The notes below the pieces were generated by a model. It did no database searches. It saw only the letters and a list, made by a program, of their open reading frames with translations, and was not told the DNA's origin. Source: Bacteroidota bacterium (lineage in GTDB: Bacteria; Bacteroidota; Bacteroidia; Chitinophagales; Saprospiraceae). Taken from it: DNA of 64,000 nucleotides. The stretch covers positions 185,103 to 249,102 of the forward strand of contig JANSWP010000001.1 in assembly GCA_024743405.1 (NCBI GenBank), read 5' to 3'. Shown here in pieces: positions 54,777 to 63,929 of the stretch. The position numbers were made by a program, and so were the translations under genes. The stretch's first letter is position 1, and every line of letters starts with the position of its first letter.

Positions 54777-55557
54777 AGCTCTTCTCAAAATAACCATTCT
54801 AGGTACGGGTACCTCTCAGGGTGTCCCAATAATTGGTTGCAGTTGTGAGGTTTGTCATTCTACCAATCCACGCGACAAAAGACTGCGTGTCTCGATTTTA
54901 GTAGAGTATAAAAATACCTCTTTAGTAGTAGATGCTGGTCCAGACTTCCGGCAACAAATGCTCCGAGCTAATGTCAAAAAGCTTGATGCAATTTTAATCA
55001 CTCACGAGCATAATGATCATATAATTGGTCTTGATGATGTACGTCCTTTCAATTTTATGAATATGACCGATATGCCCGTTTATGCCATAGAACGGGTTCA
55101 AAAAGAGTTAAGGTCCCGCTTCGATTATATTTTCAAAGAGCATGCTTACCCTGGTGCTCCAATGGTTCAATTGATGCCGATTCATAAAAGCGAAACAATT
55201 CATATAGGTGATTTAGATATCCTTCCTATTGAAGTCCTGCATGGCGAATTACCAATAGTCGGTTTTCGGTTTGGTGATTTCACCTATTTGACAGACGTTA
55301 AAATGATTTCTGAAAGTGAAATGAGAAAGGTTTTTGACTCTAAAATTTTAGTATTAAATGCACTTCATCACTATGAGCATCATTCACATTTGAACCTCAA
55401 AGAGGCATTGGATTTGATAAAAAAATTGAATCCCGAAAAAGCTTACCTAACCCATATTAGTCATTATATGGGACTTCATGAAGAAGTTTCCAAAAGCTTA
55501 CCTTCCAATGTTGAATTAGCTTACGATGGATTAGAAATAAGTATTCCTTTAAGCTAA
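54760..55557 (+). CDS. MBL-fold metallohydrolase (PhnP-like)
   Basis: A 265-residue metallo-beta-lactamase fold enzyme with the zinc signature HEHNDH (82-87) and GTGTSQGVPIIGCSCEVC, the RNase Z/PhnP-type N-terminus with two Cys pairs. PhnP and relatives are cyclic phosphodiesterases. No phn genes are near, so the substrate is open. It overlaps the upstream small gene by 17 bases and is followed by fabG after 56 bases with its own -7 element. Confidence 0.85.
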   Translation: MKIKDEALLKITILGTGTSQGVPIIGCSCEVCHSTNPRDKRLRVSILVEYKNTSLVVDAGPDFRQQMLRANVKKLDAILITHEHNDHIIGLDDVRPFNFMNMTDMPVYAIERVQKELRSRFDYIFKEHAYPGAPMVQLMPIHKSETIHIGDLDILPIEVLHGELPIVGFRFGDFTYLTDVKMISESEMRKVFDSKILVLNALHHYEHHSHLNLKEALDLIKKLNPEKAYLTHISHYMGLHEEVSKSLPSNVELAYDGLEISIPLS

Positions 55558-55563
55558 TTTCTT

Positions 55564-55571
55564 TATCTTCG
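55564..55571 (+). promoter_or_regulatory. Possible -7 element of the fabG promoter
   Basis: TATCTTCG, close to the Bacteroidota -7 consensus TAnnTTTG (one mismatch), 43 bases before the fabG start. No clear -33 TTG. Confidence 0.4.
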
Positions 55572-55613
55572 CAGCCAATTTCAAAAAAACGAAAACCTTC
55601 AAAAAAATAACTA

Positions 55614-56360
55614 ATGGGATTACTTCAAGACAAAGTAGCTTTAATCACCGGTGGTTCACGTGGAATCGGTGCCGCCATTGTTAAAAGATTTGCCGAAGAA
55701 GGCGCTCATGTTGCCTTTACGTATGCTTCTTCATCTGAAAAAGCCAATGCAGTCGCTGAAGAAGCCAGCGCATCAGGTACAACCGTAAAAGCTTATAAAT
55801 CGGACGCAAGTTCATACGAACAAGCCGAAGACTTATGCAAAACGGTACTTGCTGATTTTGGTAAAGTGGATATCTTGATCAACAATGCTGGAATCACACG
55901 CGACACTTTAATGCTCAGAATGAGTGAGGAGCAATGGGATAAGGTGATCGAAGTAAATTTGAAATCCGTATTCAATTTAACGAAACATATGCTTCGCTCC
56001 ATGTTGAAAAATCGAGGTGGTTCAATTATCAATATGAGTTCGATTGTTGGTGTTACTGGGAATGCCGGTCAAGCAAACTATTCGGCTTCCAAAGCTGGAA
56101 TTATTGGTTTCACAAAATCAATTGCAAAAGAAGTGGGTTCTAGAAATATTCGATGTAATGCCGTTACGCCAGGTTTTATCGCTACAGAAATGACAGATGC
56201 TTTGGATGAAAAAGTAAAAGAGGCTTATATGACTAGTATCCCAATGAAAAAATTGGGTGAGGCAAATGATGTAGCGAATATTTGTGTTTTCTTAGGATCG
56301 GATATGTCGAAGTATGTTTCGGGGCAGGTGGTTAGTGTTTGTGGGGCTTTGAATACGTAG
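55614..56360 (+). CDS. fabG: 3-oxoacyl-ACP reductase
   Basis: A 248-residue NADPH-dependent short-chain dehydrogenase that reduces 3-oxoacyl-ACP in fatty acid elongation. It has GGSRGIGAA at the cofactor loop, NNAG (after DILI), catalytic Ser in NMSSIVG, and YSASK. Matches FabG better than generic SDRs (TRDTLMLRMSEEQWD and PGFIATEMTDAL are FabG signatures). Followed by a terminator; no other fab gene is near. Confidence 0.9.
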   Translation: MGLLQDKVALITGGSRGIGAAIVKRFAEEGAHVAFTYASSSEKANAVAEEASASGTTVKAYKSDASSYEQAEDLCKTVLADFGKVDILINNAGITRDTLMLRMSEEQWDKVIEVNLKSVFNLTKHMLRSMLKNRGGSIINMSSIVGVTGNAGQANYSASKAGIIGFTKSIAKEVGSRNIRCNAVTPGFIATEMTDALDEKVKEAYMTSIPMKKLGEANDVANICVFLGSDMSKYVSGQVVSVCGALNT

Positions 56361-56374
56361 AAAATTCATTCATA

Positions 56375-56434
56375 AAATCAAAAGTTCAATGATCAAGGAG
56401 TCCCAATTTTGAATATTGAGCCTTTGATTTTTTT
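56375..56434 (+). terminator. Terminator after fabG
   Basis: AAATCAAAAGTTCAAT (56375-56390) pairs with ATTGAGCCTTTGATTT (56415-56430), 14 of 16 paired, followed by T4. It lies in the fabG-rlmN gap. Confidence 0.65.
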
Positions 56435-56451
56435 GAACATTTAAATTATAT

Positions 56452-57504
56452 ATGATATCGGAAGAAGTAAAACAAGACATCCGAAAATTATCTAAACAAG
56501 AGTTGGAGGATACGCTTGTTGGAATGGGGGAAAAGAAATTTCGAGCAAAGCAAGTCTATGAATGGCTTTGGCAAAAAAGTGCACGCACTTTTGAGGAGAT
56601 GACCAATTTGTCTAAAGATTTACGGCAAATTTTGGCTGAAAATTTTGTCATTAATGCCATTGAAGAAGACAAGGTTCAAAAAAGTTTGGATGGTACCATT
56701 AAGTCTCGATTTCGATTGCATGATGGTCATTTGATTGAGTCAGTATTGATCCCTGTACCTTCCGATAATCGGTTTACGGTTTGTGTTTCAAGTCAGGTGG
56801 GCTGTAGTTTAGCTTGTAAATTTTGTGCGACAGGAAAGATGAAACGCCTCCGAAATTTAGATCCTGCTGAAATTTATGATCAAGTCGTTTTAGTCAATAA
56901 ACAAGCCATTGAAACTTTTGGGCATCCTTTGACAAATATCGTATATATGGGTATGGGTGAACCGCTCTTGGCTTACAAAAATGTAATAGGAAGCATTGAG
57001 CACATCACTTCGCCCGAAGGTCTAAATATGTCGCCAAGAAGAATTACAGTGAGTACAGCTGGTATTGCCAAAATGATTAAAAAACTCGCTGATGATAATG
57101 TGAGATTCAATCTTGCACTTTCGCTTCATGCTGCTGATGATGACAAACGAAATGAAATCATGCCCATCAATGAACAGAATAATCTGGAAATATTGATGGA
57201 TTCATTGCGGTATTTTTACAACAAAACACGCAATCGAATTAGCTATGAATACATTACTTTTTCCAACTTTAATGATGGTATTACCGATGCTCGGAACCTA
57301 GCACGACTTTGTAAATATTTCCCCGTCAGAGTGAATATTATTGAATACAATCCGATTGAAGGTGTGACTTACACAAAATCATCTGAAGACGCAATTGATT
57401 CTTTTGCGAAATATTTGCGCGACAATGATGTCACCGTCACTGTTCGTCGAAGTCGTGGAAAAGATATTGATGCGGCTTGTGGACAATTGGCAAATAAGGA
57501 ATAA
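56452..57504 (+). CDS. rlmN: Dual-specificity 23S rRNA/tRNA adenine C2-methyltransferase
   Basis: A 350-residue radical-SAM enzyme that methylates C2 of A2503 in 23S rRNA and A37 of some tRNAs. The [4Fe-4S] cysteines are Cys118, Cys122 and Cys125 (in CSLACKFCATG), and the C-terminal catalytic cysteine is in AACGQL. Length is typical. A terminator separates it from fabG. Confidence 0.93.
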   Translation: MISEEVKQDIRKLSKQELEDTLVGMGEKKFRAKQVYEWLWQKSARTFEEMTNLSKDLRQILAENFVINAIEEDKVQKSLDGTIKSRFRLHDGHLIESVLIPVPSDNRFTVCVSSQVGCSLACKFCATGKMKRLRNLDPAEIYDQVVLVNKQAIETFGHPLTNIVYMGMGEPLLAYKNVIGSIEHITSPEGLNMSPRRITVSTAGIAKMIKKLADDNVRFNLALSLHAADDDKRNEIMPINEQNNLEILMDSLRYFYNKTRNRISYEYITFSNFNDGITDARNLARLCKYFPVRVNIIEYNPIEGVTYTKSSEDAIDSFAKYLRDNDVTVTVRRSRGKDIDAACGQLANKE

Positions 57505-57586
57505 AAAATTGTCAAATTTGATAAAAACCCCTTTCTCGTGGATCTCAAGTCCTTGGAATTCAATAAAAACAACAATTGGTTTTTTG

Positions 57587-57594
57587 TAATTTTG
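57587..57594 (+). promoter_or_regulatory. Possible -7 element of the mnmG promoter
   Basis: TAATTTTG, exact match to the TAnnTTTG consensus. Transcription would start near 57600, so the palindrome at 57607-57713 would be at the 5' end of the mnmG mRNA. No convincing -33 element. Confidence 0.45.
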
Positions 57595-57606
57595 CATTTT
57601 TTTTGG

Positions 57607-57713
57607 TTCTTGGACAAATCCCGTGAATTGATGTCAGATGAAAACAAAACTCAACGCTTCTATCGGACGCTTTTGACTTTCATTTTCCTCTGACCATGGG
57701 AGTTGTCCAAGAA
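57607..57713. repeat. 107-bp imperfect palindrome E in the mnmG leader
   Basis: Outer arms TTCTTGGACAA (57607-57617) / TTGTCCAAGAA (57703-57713) are perfect; inner arms (CCCGTG, GTCAGATGAAAA and AACGC stretches) match imperfectly to the centre near 57660. It lies 66 bases upstream of the GTG start of mnmG. Confidence 0.7.
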
Positions 57714-57779
57714 GGACTTTTTCCAGAAAATATGATTTACTTAATCGTAAATCTTCATTCAAAAATTTAAATCAAAACC

Positions 57780-59645
57780 GTGTTTCCAAAATACGATGTC
57801 ATAGTAGTAGGTGCAGGTCATAGTGGTTGCGAAGCAGCCGTAGCAGCAGCCAATTTAGGTTCGAAAGTTTTGTTAGTGACCATGAATATGAACACGATTG
57901 CTCAAATGTCTTGCAATCCGGCGATGGGTGGCGTAGCGAAAGGGCAAATCGTTCGCGAAGTGGATGCTTTGGGTGGATATTCTGGAATTGTAACCGACCA
58001 CACCATGGTTCAATTTCGAATGCTAAATCGGTCTAAAGGCCCGGCGATGTGGAGTCCACGTGCGCAAAGCGATCGAATGTTATTTGCAGCGAAATGGCGA
58101 AAAATGCTTGAAGATCATCCAAATATTGATTTTTGGCAAGAAATGGTGACGGGGCTAGTCGTGAAAGATGGAATGGTAAAAGGAGTACAAACAGGAATGG
58201 GGATCGAAATCGAAAGCCATACCGTTGTCCTTACAAATGGAACCTTTTTAAATGGTTTGATTCATATTGGCGAAAAACAATTTGGTGGTGGTCGAGCAGG
58301 CGAAAAAGCAGCGACAGGAATTACCGCACAATTGGTTGAGTTAGGTTTTGAATCAGGAAGAATGAAAACAGGAACACCGCCTAGAGTAGATGGTCGATCT
58401 TTAGATTGGGAGGCGATGGAATTACAGCCTGGCGATGAAAATCCTTCTAAATTTTCTTTTACAGATACACCTACGATTAAAAAACAGCTACCCTGTCATA
58501 TTACCTACACAAGTCAGGAAGTTCATGATTTATTGAAAACAGGCTTTGACCGCTCTCCAATGTTTAATGGTCGAATTCGAGGGTTAGGTCCAAGATATTG
58601 TCCAAGTATTGAAGATAAAATTGAGCGATTTGCAGAAAGAGATCGACATCAGTTATTTGTCGAACCTGAAGGTTGGGATACCTGCGAAATTTATGTGAAT
58701 GGCTTCTCTTCTTCTTTGCCAGAAGATGTTCAATTCAAAGCTTTGCGGAAAGTTCGCGGATTTGAAAACATGAAAATGTTCCGACCAGGATATGCGATTG
58801 AATATGACTTTTTTCCACCTACCCAATTGAAAGTAAACCTCGAAACTAGGCTTATCAAAAATCTATTTTTTGCGGGTCAAATCAATGGAACAACGGGTTA
58901 TGAAGAGGCAGCTTGCCAAGGATTAATGGCAGGTACAAATGCACATTTAGCAGTCAACGAAGAAGAACCTTTAGTTTTAAAAAGATCGGAAGCATACATT
59001 GGTGTATTAATCGATGATTTGGTGAATAAAGGCACTAAAGAACCTTATCGCATGTTTACTTCTCGTGCTGAATACCGAATTCTTTTAAGACAAGATAATG
59101 CCGATTTAAGATTGACTCCAATTGCTCAAAAATTAGGAGTCAAAGGCGCAGAAGAACGCATGGAAAAAGTAAATGAGAAAAAAGAAGCTGCAAAAGAAAT
59201 TGAAAAATTCTTGCGAAATATGAGTGTCACTCAGGATGACTTGAATGGTTATCTGGAAAGCAAAGGTTCTGCTCTTTTGAAACAACAGGTGAAAATAGGC
59301 GGTGTCTTACTACGACCTCATATTAATTTGAAAGAGCTTCGAGAAGTGCTTCCTGCCTTAAATGAATTTTTATCTAAACATAATCCCGAACATATTAATG
59401 AGGCAGAAATACGAATGAAATACGAAGGTTATATTCAAAAAGAAAAAGAGATGGTCGATAAAATGAACCGCTTAGAACAGGTTCGACTGAGTGAAGAGTT
59501 TGACTACCGTGAATTGAATTCACTTTCGGCAGAAGCACGAGAAAAATTAATGCAATTGAAACCTCGAACCATCGGTCAGGCAAGCCGCATTAGTGGCGTT
59601 TCTCCTTCCGACATTTCGGTTTTATTGGTACATATGGGAAGATAA
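57780..59645 (+). CDS. mnmG: tRNA uridine-5-carboxymethylaminomethyl modification protein
   Basis: A 621-residue FAD protein that, with MnmE, makes the cmnm5 modification at U34 of tRNAs. It has VVGAGHSGCEAAVAAAN at the FAD site and MSCNPAMGGVAKGQIVREVDALGG, the family signature, and ends with ASRISGVSPSDISVLLVHMGR. The start codon is GTG (57780), set by this motif. Length is typical. A long palindrome lies in the leader. Confidence 0.95.
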   Translation: MFPKYDVIVVGAGHSGCEAAVAAANLGSKVLLVTMNMNTIAQMSCNPAMGGVAKGQIVREVDALGGYSGIVTDHTMVQFRMLNRSKGPAMWSPRAQSDRMLFAAKWRKMLEDHPNIDFWQEMVTGLVVKDGMVKGVQTGMGIEIESHTVVLTNGTFLNGLIHIGEKQFGGGRAGEKAATGITAQLVELGFESGRMKTGTPPRVDGRSLDWEAMELQPGDENPSKFSFTDTPTIKKQLPCHITYTSQEVHDLLKTGFDRSPMFNGRIRGLGPRYCPSIEDKIERFAERDRHQLFVEPEGWDTCEIYVNGFSSSLPEDVQFKALRKVRGFENMKMFRPGYAIEYDFFPPTQLKVNLETRLIKNLFFAGQINGTTGYEEAACQGLMAGTNAHLAVNEEEPLVLKRSEAYIGVLIDDLVNKGTKEPYRMFTSRAEYRILLRQDNADLRLTPIAQKLGVKGAEERMEKVNEKKEAAKEIEKFLRNMSVTQDDLNGYLESKGSALLKQQVKIGGVLLRPHINLKELREVLPALNEFLSKHNPEHINEAEIRMKYEGYIQKEKEMVDKMNRLEQVRLSEEFDYRELNSLSAEAREKLMQLKPRTIGQASRISGVSPSDISVLLVHMGR

Positions 59646-59650
59646 GATTA

Positions 59651-59686
59651 GAAGAGAATGAGTTTTAGACTCATTCTCTTCTTTTT
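59651..59686. terminator. Bidirectional terminator after mnmG
   Basis: GAAGAGAATGAG (59651-59662) pairs perfectly with CTCATTCTCTTC (59670-59681), then T5. It follows the mnmG stop by 5 bases, and its right end touches the stop of the convergent deacetylase gene. Confidence 0.9.
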
Positions 59687-60692
59687 AATTTCTTTTGATT
59701 TTGTGCTTCCCAATCAGGCGTTTCAAAGCATAATAAAAATACTCCCCTTTAATCAATTGAGAAGCTCCCAACCCAGTCCCTTCCATAGGAAATCTTTGAA
59801 AATGAAACGGAAACTCATCTATTTTCAAGCCTGCCGTCCCAAAGGAAATATCGAAAATTTGTTTTGATTTTGCATGTCTAAAAAACTCATCAGAAACGCC
59901 ATGATCAGTAAATGGAAACGCAAAAGCTGACATGTTGGATTTCGTCCTTTTATTCGTAAAAAAAATACTTTTCTCCGTTTGGCTCAATTGATCATTCAAA
60001 TCTAAGTTTTCATAAAGCGGATGATTAACACTATGCCCACCAAATGTAAAACCATCATTCTTTAAGCTTTCAATTTGTTTTGATGTAAGATATGGCTTCC
60101 GTTTTTTCAAAAAATCCTTAAAACTGAAATTCACCTCCTTTGCAAATTCATCTAACAAAACCCGCAATTCAAATGTGATAAATGACAAATCTGGAATTGC
60201 TCTCGAATCTCGAAAGATTTGCTTTACTCTTGACGGATTCTTTTCTAAAAAATCTAAAAGTAAACTGGCTTTATATCTAAAAAATAAGGCTTGATTATCA
60301 ACAAAAGCTGAATTCAAAAAAATGGTAGCAGGCACCCCTTTCTTTTTCAAAATTGGCGCAGCGATATGATAAACTTCACTTAATCCATCATCGAAGGAAA
60401 GAAAGAAACTTGGCTTTTTTATATAACCTTGATTTTCAATGCTTGTAGCCAATTTTTCGATACCAATTGGTGTATAGTTTTTCAATAAAAACTCTAAATC
60501 TTTTTCAAACTCTTTTTCAGTTCTTGGGCGGTATAAATGCCTTATATGAGGTAGGTTTTCAACTTCACCTATACTATGATAAAAGGGTAAAAAGAGATTT
60601 TGACCAGTCAAATTTATCCAAAATTTCAAGGGTAGTAATTGGGCAGGAAGCCCTAAAACATTTTTGAATGTATTTTTTAGGTTCAATGGCAA
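59685..60692 (-). CDS. Polysaccharide deacetylase-family protein (NodB homology)
   Basis: A 335-residue protein with the NodB core: FFLSFDDGLSEVYHIAAPILKKKGVPATIFLNSAF (DD metal motif) and FGGHSVNHPLY (HxxxH), plus AFAFPFTDHG. It lacks a signal peptide. It probably removes N- or O-acetyl groups from a carbohydrate. It starts 3 bases after the O-methyltransferase stop, so it is cotranscribed with it. Confidence 0.82.
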   Translation of the reverse strand: MPLNLKNTFKNVLGLPAQLLPLKFWINLTGQNLFLPFYHSIGEVENLPHIRHLYRPRTEKEFEKDLEFLLKNYTPIGIEKLATSIENQGYIKKPSFFLSFDDGLSEVYHIAAPILKKKGVPATIFLNSAFVDNQALFFRYKASLLLDFLEKNPSRVKQIFRDSRAIPDLSFITFELRVLLDEFAKEVNFSFKDFLKKRKPYLTSKQIESLKNDGFTFGGHSVNHPLYENLDLNDQLSQTEKSIFFTNKRTKSNMSAFAFPFTDHGVSDEFFRHAKSKQIFDISFGTAGLKIDEFPFHFQRFPMEGTGLGASQLIKGEYFYYALKRLIGKHKIKRN

Positions 60693-60695
60693 TTT

Positions 60696-61334
60696 TTAAA
60701 GTTTCCGCGCAATCCCCATTCCATCCCGAAGTGGTAAAATGAGTTGTTCTATTCGATCATCTTTTAATAATTTTTTGTTGTAAAAATCTAATTGTCGGGT
60801 ATGTTTATCAGTAGCTCCATTCACAATTTTTCCACTCCATAAAACATTATCTGACAGGATCAGTCCACCCTTTTTTACTCGATCAAAAATAAGGTCATAA
60901 AACTCAGGATAGTCTAACTTTCCCGCATCAATAAACACAATATCAAACTCCTCTTTTAATGTTGGAATAATGGTTTTAGCATTACCAATGTGAGTTTTAA
61001 TTTTATGTTGAAGTCCCGATTTCTCAAAATACTTTTTACTCAAATATTCTAATTCCTCATTGACTTCGATTGTATGAATAATTCCATTTTTCTGAAGTCC
61101 TTGGGCTAAACAGATCGTTGCGTAGCCTGTAAAAGTACCGATTTCAAGGATAGCTTTTGGTTGGATTAAATGACTCAGTAAACTCAAGAATTGACCTTGT
61201 AAATGCCCAGATGTCATTTGTGGAGCTAATGTTTTCAAATTAGTTTCACGTTCCAAGTCATAGAGTAATTCCGTTTGGGAGGTTGTATGATTTTCACAAT
61301 ATTCAGTCAATTTTTGAATCAACGAATTCACCAT
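60696..61334 (-). CDS. SAM-dependent O-methyltransferase
   Basis: A 212-residue class I methyltransferase of the caffeoyl-CoA/catechol O-methyltransferase type: ILEIGTFTGYATICLAQGL is the SAM motif I, with the FIDAGKLDYPEFYDLI acidic segment and the GGLILSDNVLWSGKI metal/product motif. Substrate unknown. It is the first gene of an operon with the polysaccharide deacetylase (3-base gap). Confidence 0.85.
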   Translation of the reverse strand: MVNSLIQKLTEYCENHTTSQTELLYDLERETNLKTLAPQMTSGHLQGQFLSLLSHLIQPKAILEIGTFTGYATICLAQGLQKNGIIHTIEVNEELEYLSKKYFEKSGLQHKIKTHIGNAKTIIPTLKEEFDIVFIDAGKLDYPEFYDLIFDRVKKGGLILSDNVLWSGKIVNGATDKHTRQLDFYNKKLLKDDRIEQLILPLRDGMGIARKL

Positions 61335-61408
61335 ATAATATTTGCGTTAGGCAACATTTTTATTAATTCGGACATCAAAAGTATATAAACCTCTATTAAT
61401 TTTACTCA

Positions 61409-62935
61409 ATGAAAAATTTTATATTCTCTTTTAGCCTATTAGCATTCTTATTTCTATCACATCAATCGTTTGCTCAACTTCCAGATTCCTGTAAACTCCA
61501 AATCGGGGCAAACCTCGCAGGACCTGCCGACTGGGGCTCAGAATGGCCATTTGTAGATGTCATGAAATATTCTCGAACTTGGATAACTCATAATTCCGAA
61601 TGGGTGACAGGAGGCATAAATGATTGGGATTCGCAAGTTTTAGACCAAATCCCATTGGATGAAAATGGATATCCATTAGAATTACCATTAGATGTTCCTG
61701 GAACTGAAACATCTCAAATTGTTAGGACTGTTTGGGCGAATACAGAGTCTATGAAAGAAGGTATTTATGTTGCACTTTATGATGGTGAGGGTGAAATTAA
61801 TTTTTGGGGCGACGCTACCGTCTTGAATTCTGAACCTGGTCGAATAGAATTTGAATTAGCCTACTTCGACGACCTTTTTGCCATGGAAATTTTGGAATCA
61901 AAAGAAGGAAATCACATCCGAAATATTCGAGTCTTAATGCCTGGTACAGAGGCAACTTATAAGGATAACCCTTGGTCAGAAGAATGGATCGAAAAACTAG
62001 AACCATTCCAAGCCTTGCGTTTCATGGATTGGGGATATACGAATGGTTCCGAACTAGTCAATTGGGGGAATCGTGCAAAAGTGAATGATTATACATACAC
62101 TCAAAAGGGTATCCCATATGAATGGATGATTGAAATTTCCAATCACCGCCAATCTGATGCTTGGATATGTATTCCTCATCAGGCAGATGAAGAATTTATT
62201 AGAAATATGGCAGAACTATTTCGAGATAACCTAGATCCGAATTTGAAATTATATGTCGAATATTCAAATGAAGTTTGGAATTGGATATTTGCTCAAACGC
62301 ACTATTGTAATGATAATGGCGACCAAAATGTCCCTTGGCCAGAAAGAACCGTTCCTTTCATTCAAAATGCACTTAATTTTTGGTCAGAAGAATGGTCAGG
62401 GCACGAAGATAGAATGGTTAGAGTAGTTGGCGTTCAATTATCCTGGCAAGATGTGAGCAATCGCATTGTTTTCAACATGGAAACAGGCAGTTTTGATGCG
62501 TTTTCTCCTGCCGCTTATTTTCATTTCTCAGAAGATGGGATTGCCGCCATAGAAGGGCTAGGAGAAGATGCGACTGATGATGATGTGTTATTTTGGGCGC
62601 GAGATGGAATGCTCGAAAATGCCTACGAATGGGTAAAAGCTCAACATGAAGAAATAGCTATGGAGTTGGATATTCCAATGATTTATTATGAAGGAGGACA
62701 GCATTTAACGCCTCATCCATTTGGTTCTGACCAACCTTATAATGACGCTTTAGTTGCCGCCCAATTTCACCCTGGAATGTATGACTTGTATAATGAATGG
62801 TACGATTCCTTACGTGTTTTCATAAAAAATGAGCCTGCTCTTTTAGTTAAATTTTTCATTTATAGACCCAACGAGTGGAAAGTATGGAACCTGGGGACTT
62901 TTGCAAAATCAATTTACACAAAATGCACCCTATGA
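61409..62935 (+). CDS. Secreted glycoside-hydrolase-like T9SS cargo, N-terminal part of a frameshifted gene
   Basis: A 508-residue part ending in a stop caused by a frameshift. Signal peptide 1-22 (ending FAQ). The body looks like a (beta/alpha) hydrolase: LYVEYSNEVWNW and MIYYEGGQHLTPHPF are reminiscent of the acid/base and nucleophile Glu of clan GH-A, with FMDWGYTNGS and GVQLSWQDVSN between. Family unclear. The T9SS domain that belongs to it is in the next reading frame (62901-63251). Removing one G from the run at 62893-62896 would join WNLG to LLQNQFTQNAPYDDAPKY. Confidence 0.7.
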   Translation: MKNFIFSFSLLAFLFLSHQSFAQLPDSCKLQIGANLAGPADWGSEWPFVDVMKYSRTWITHNSEWVTGGINDWDSQVLDQIPLDENGYPLELPLDVPGTETSQIVRTVWANTESMKEGIYVALYDGEGEINFWGDATVLNSEPGRIEFELAYFDDLFAMEILESKEGNHIRNIRVLMPGTEATYKDNPWSEEWIEKLEPFQALRFMDWGYTNGSELVNWGNRAKVNDYTYTQKGIPYEWMIEISNHRQSDAWICIPHQADEEFIRNMAELFRDNLDPNLKLYVEYSNEVWNWIFAQTHYCNDNGDQNVPWPERTVPFIQNALNFWSEEWSGHEDRMVRVVGVQLSWQDVSNRIVFNMETGSFDAFSPAAYFHFSEDGIAAIEGLGEDATDDDVLFWARDGMLENAYEWVKAQHEEIAMELDIPMIYYEGGQHLTPHPFGSDQPYNDALVAAQFHPGMYDLYNEWYDSLRVFIKNEPALLVKFFIYRPNEWKVWNLGTFAKSIYTKCTL

Positions 62936-63251
62936 TGATGCACCAAAATATAAGGCTGTGACTGAAAATGTATTTGATTTTTCTGTTAAGGTCAGCGTGG
63001 AGGATTTATCTTTGGAGTTAAGCAAAATCACCATTGGTCCAAATCCAACTGATTCAGAAATAATTATTGAAACCATAAATCCAGGCATATATAATTTGAT
63101 GATATTCAAAGAGAATGGGGTGGTTTTATCCCAGAAAAAATTCAGTGGTTATCTTAAAACATTTCTTCCGACAAGTGGAATCTATTTTTTCCGAATTTTA
63201 GAAACAAAAACAGGTAAGGTTACTTATAGAAAAGTAGTCGTTCAAAAGTGA
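62901..63251 (+). CDS. T9SS sorting domain fragment, C-terminal part of the frameshifted gene
   Basis: A 116-residue frame: QNQFTQNAPYDDAPKYKAV, the tail of the hydrolase domain, then a type IX sorting domain (ITIGPNPTDSEIII, GIYNLMIFKENG, SGIYFFRILETKTGKVTYRKVVVQK). There is no true start in front; it is the continuation of the gene before it in the +1 frame, overlapping by 35 bases. Whether it is a sequencing error, a mutation or programmed shift cannot be told. Confidence 0.75.
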   Translation: MQNQFTQNAPYDDAPKYKAVTENVFDFSVKVSVEDLSLELSKITIGPNPTDSEIIIETINPGIYNLMIFKENGVVLSQKKFSGYLKTFLPTSGIYFFRILETKTGKVTYRKVVVQK

Positions 63252-63270
63252 TAGAAGTAATGATTTTTAC

Positions 63271-63278
63271 TACTTTTG
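63271..63278 (+). promoter_or_regulatory. Possible -7 element of the DUF5606 gene
   Basis: TACTTTTG, exact match to TAnnTTTG, with the usual GC after it (TACTTTTGCG). A transcript would start near 63285, about 95 bases before the start codon. Confidence 0.5.
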
Positions 63279-63378
63279 CGTGCTTTTTTGAAGATTGACG
63301 AATAAAAGACATGATAGGAATTATACATCGACCCTGATATTCAAAATCTCCAAATTATTATTAGCCAAAAATAAATCG

Positions 63379-63807
63379 ATGAATTTAGAAGATTTAGTGT
63401 CCGTCAGTGGTATGTCTGGAGTTTTTAAAATGGCTGCCAATCGAAATAACGGTTTAATTATTGAGGACTTAGATAACGGAAAACGAAAATTTGCCTCAGC
63501 CCGTAAGCATCAATTCACACCGCTTGAATCTATCGCCATATACACCGATGATGATGACTCTGTTGAGTTAACGAAAGTTTTTCGCAGTATGCTGGAACAA
63601 ATCGATGATAACCCACCTGTTGCGACAAATGCAAAATCTGATATTGTTCGTGAATATTTTAATGATATTCTACCAAATCACGATCGTGACAAAGTGCATG
63701 TAAGCGATATTAAAAAATTGATTAAATGGTTCAACTTTTTAAAAGAGAGGAATCTATTATCCCTAGATGAAGACCCGAAGAAGAAAGGTAGTGACGAGGA
63801 AGAATAA
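63379..63807 (+). CDS. DUF5606 family protein
   Basis: A 142-residue cytoplasmic protein of the DUF5606 family of Bacteroidota: MNLEDLVSVSGMSGVFKMAANRNNGLIIEDLDNGKRKFAS, with the FTPLESIAIYTDDD segment. The Met at 63379 is the family start; an upstream in-frame start would add 28 residues with no similarity. The family's function is unknown. Its promoter contains an exact -7 element. Confidence 0.85.
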   Translation: MNLEDLVSVSGMSGVFKMAANRNNGLIIEDLDNGKRKFASARKHQFTPLESIAIYTDDDDSVELTKVFRSMLEQIDDNPPVATNAKSDIVREYFNDILPNHDRDKVHVSDIKKLIKWFNFLKERNLLSLDEDPKKKGSDEEE

Positions 63808-63929
63808 AAATAGATTGAATAAAATTCTCAGGTAAGCATAAATGTGAAGCGGTCTTAGGGAGACTGTTCATTAAACTGTGCGAGGAAGCGAATTGAAAAA
63901 AAGGAGATATTCGCAAAAAAAGCACACAG

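Noticed and set aside
61409..63251. Programmed +1 frameshifting of the T9SS cargo
   Set aside because: No known shift signal (no CUU-UGA-type site or downstream structure) is seen; a homopolymer indel is simpler.
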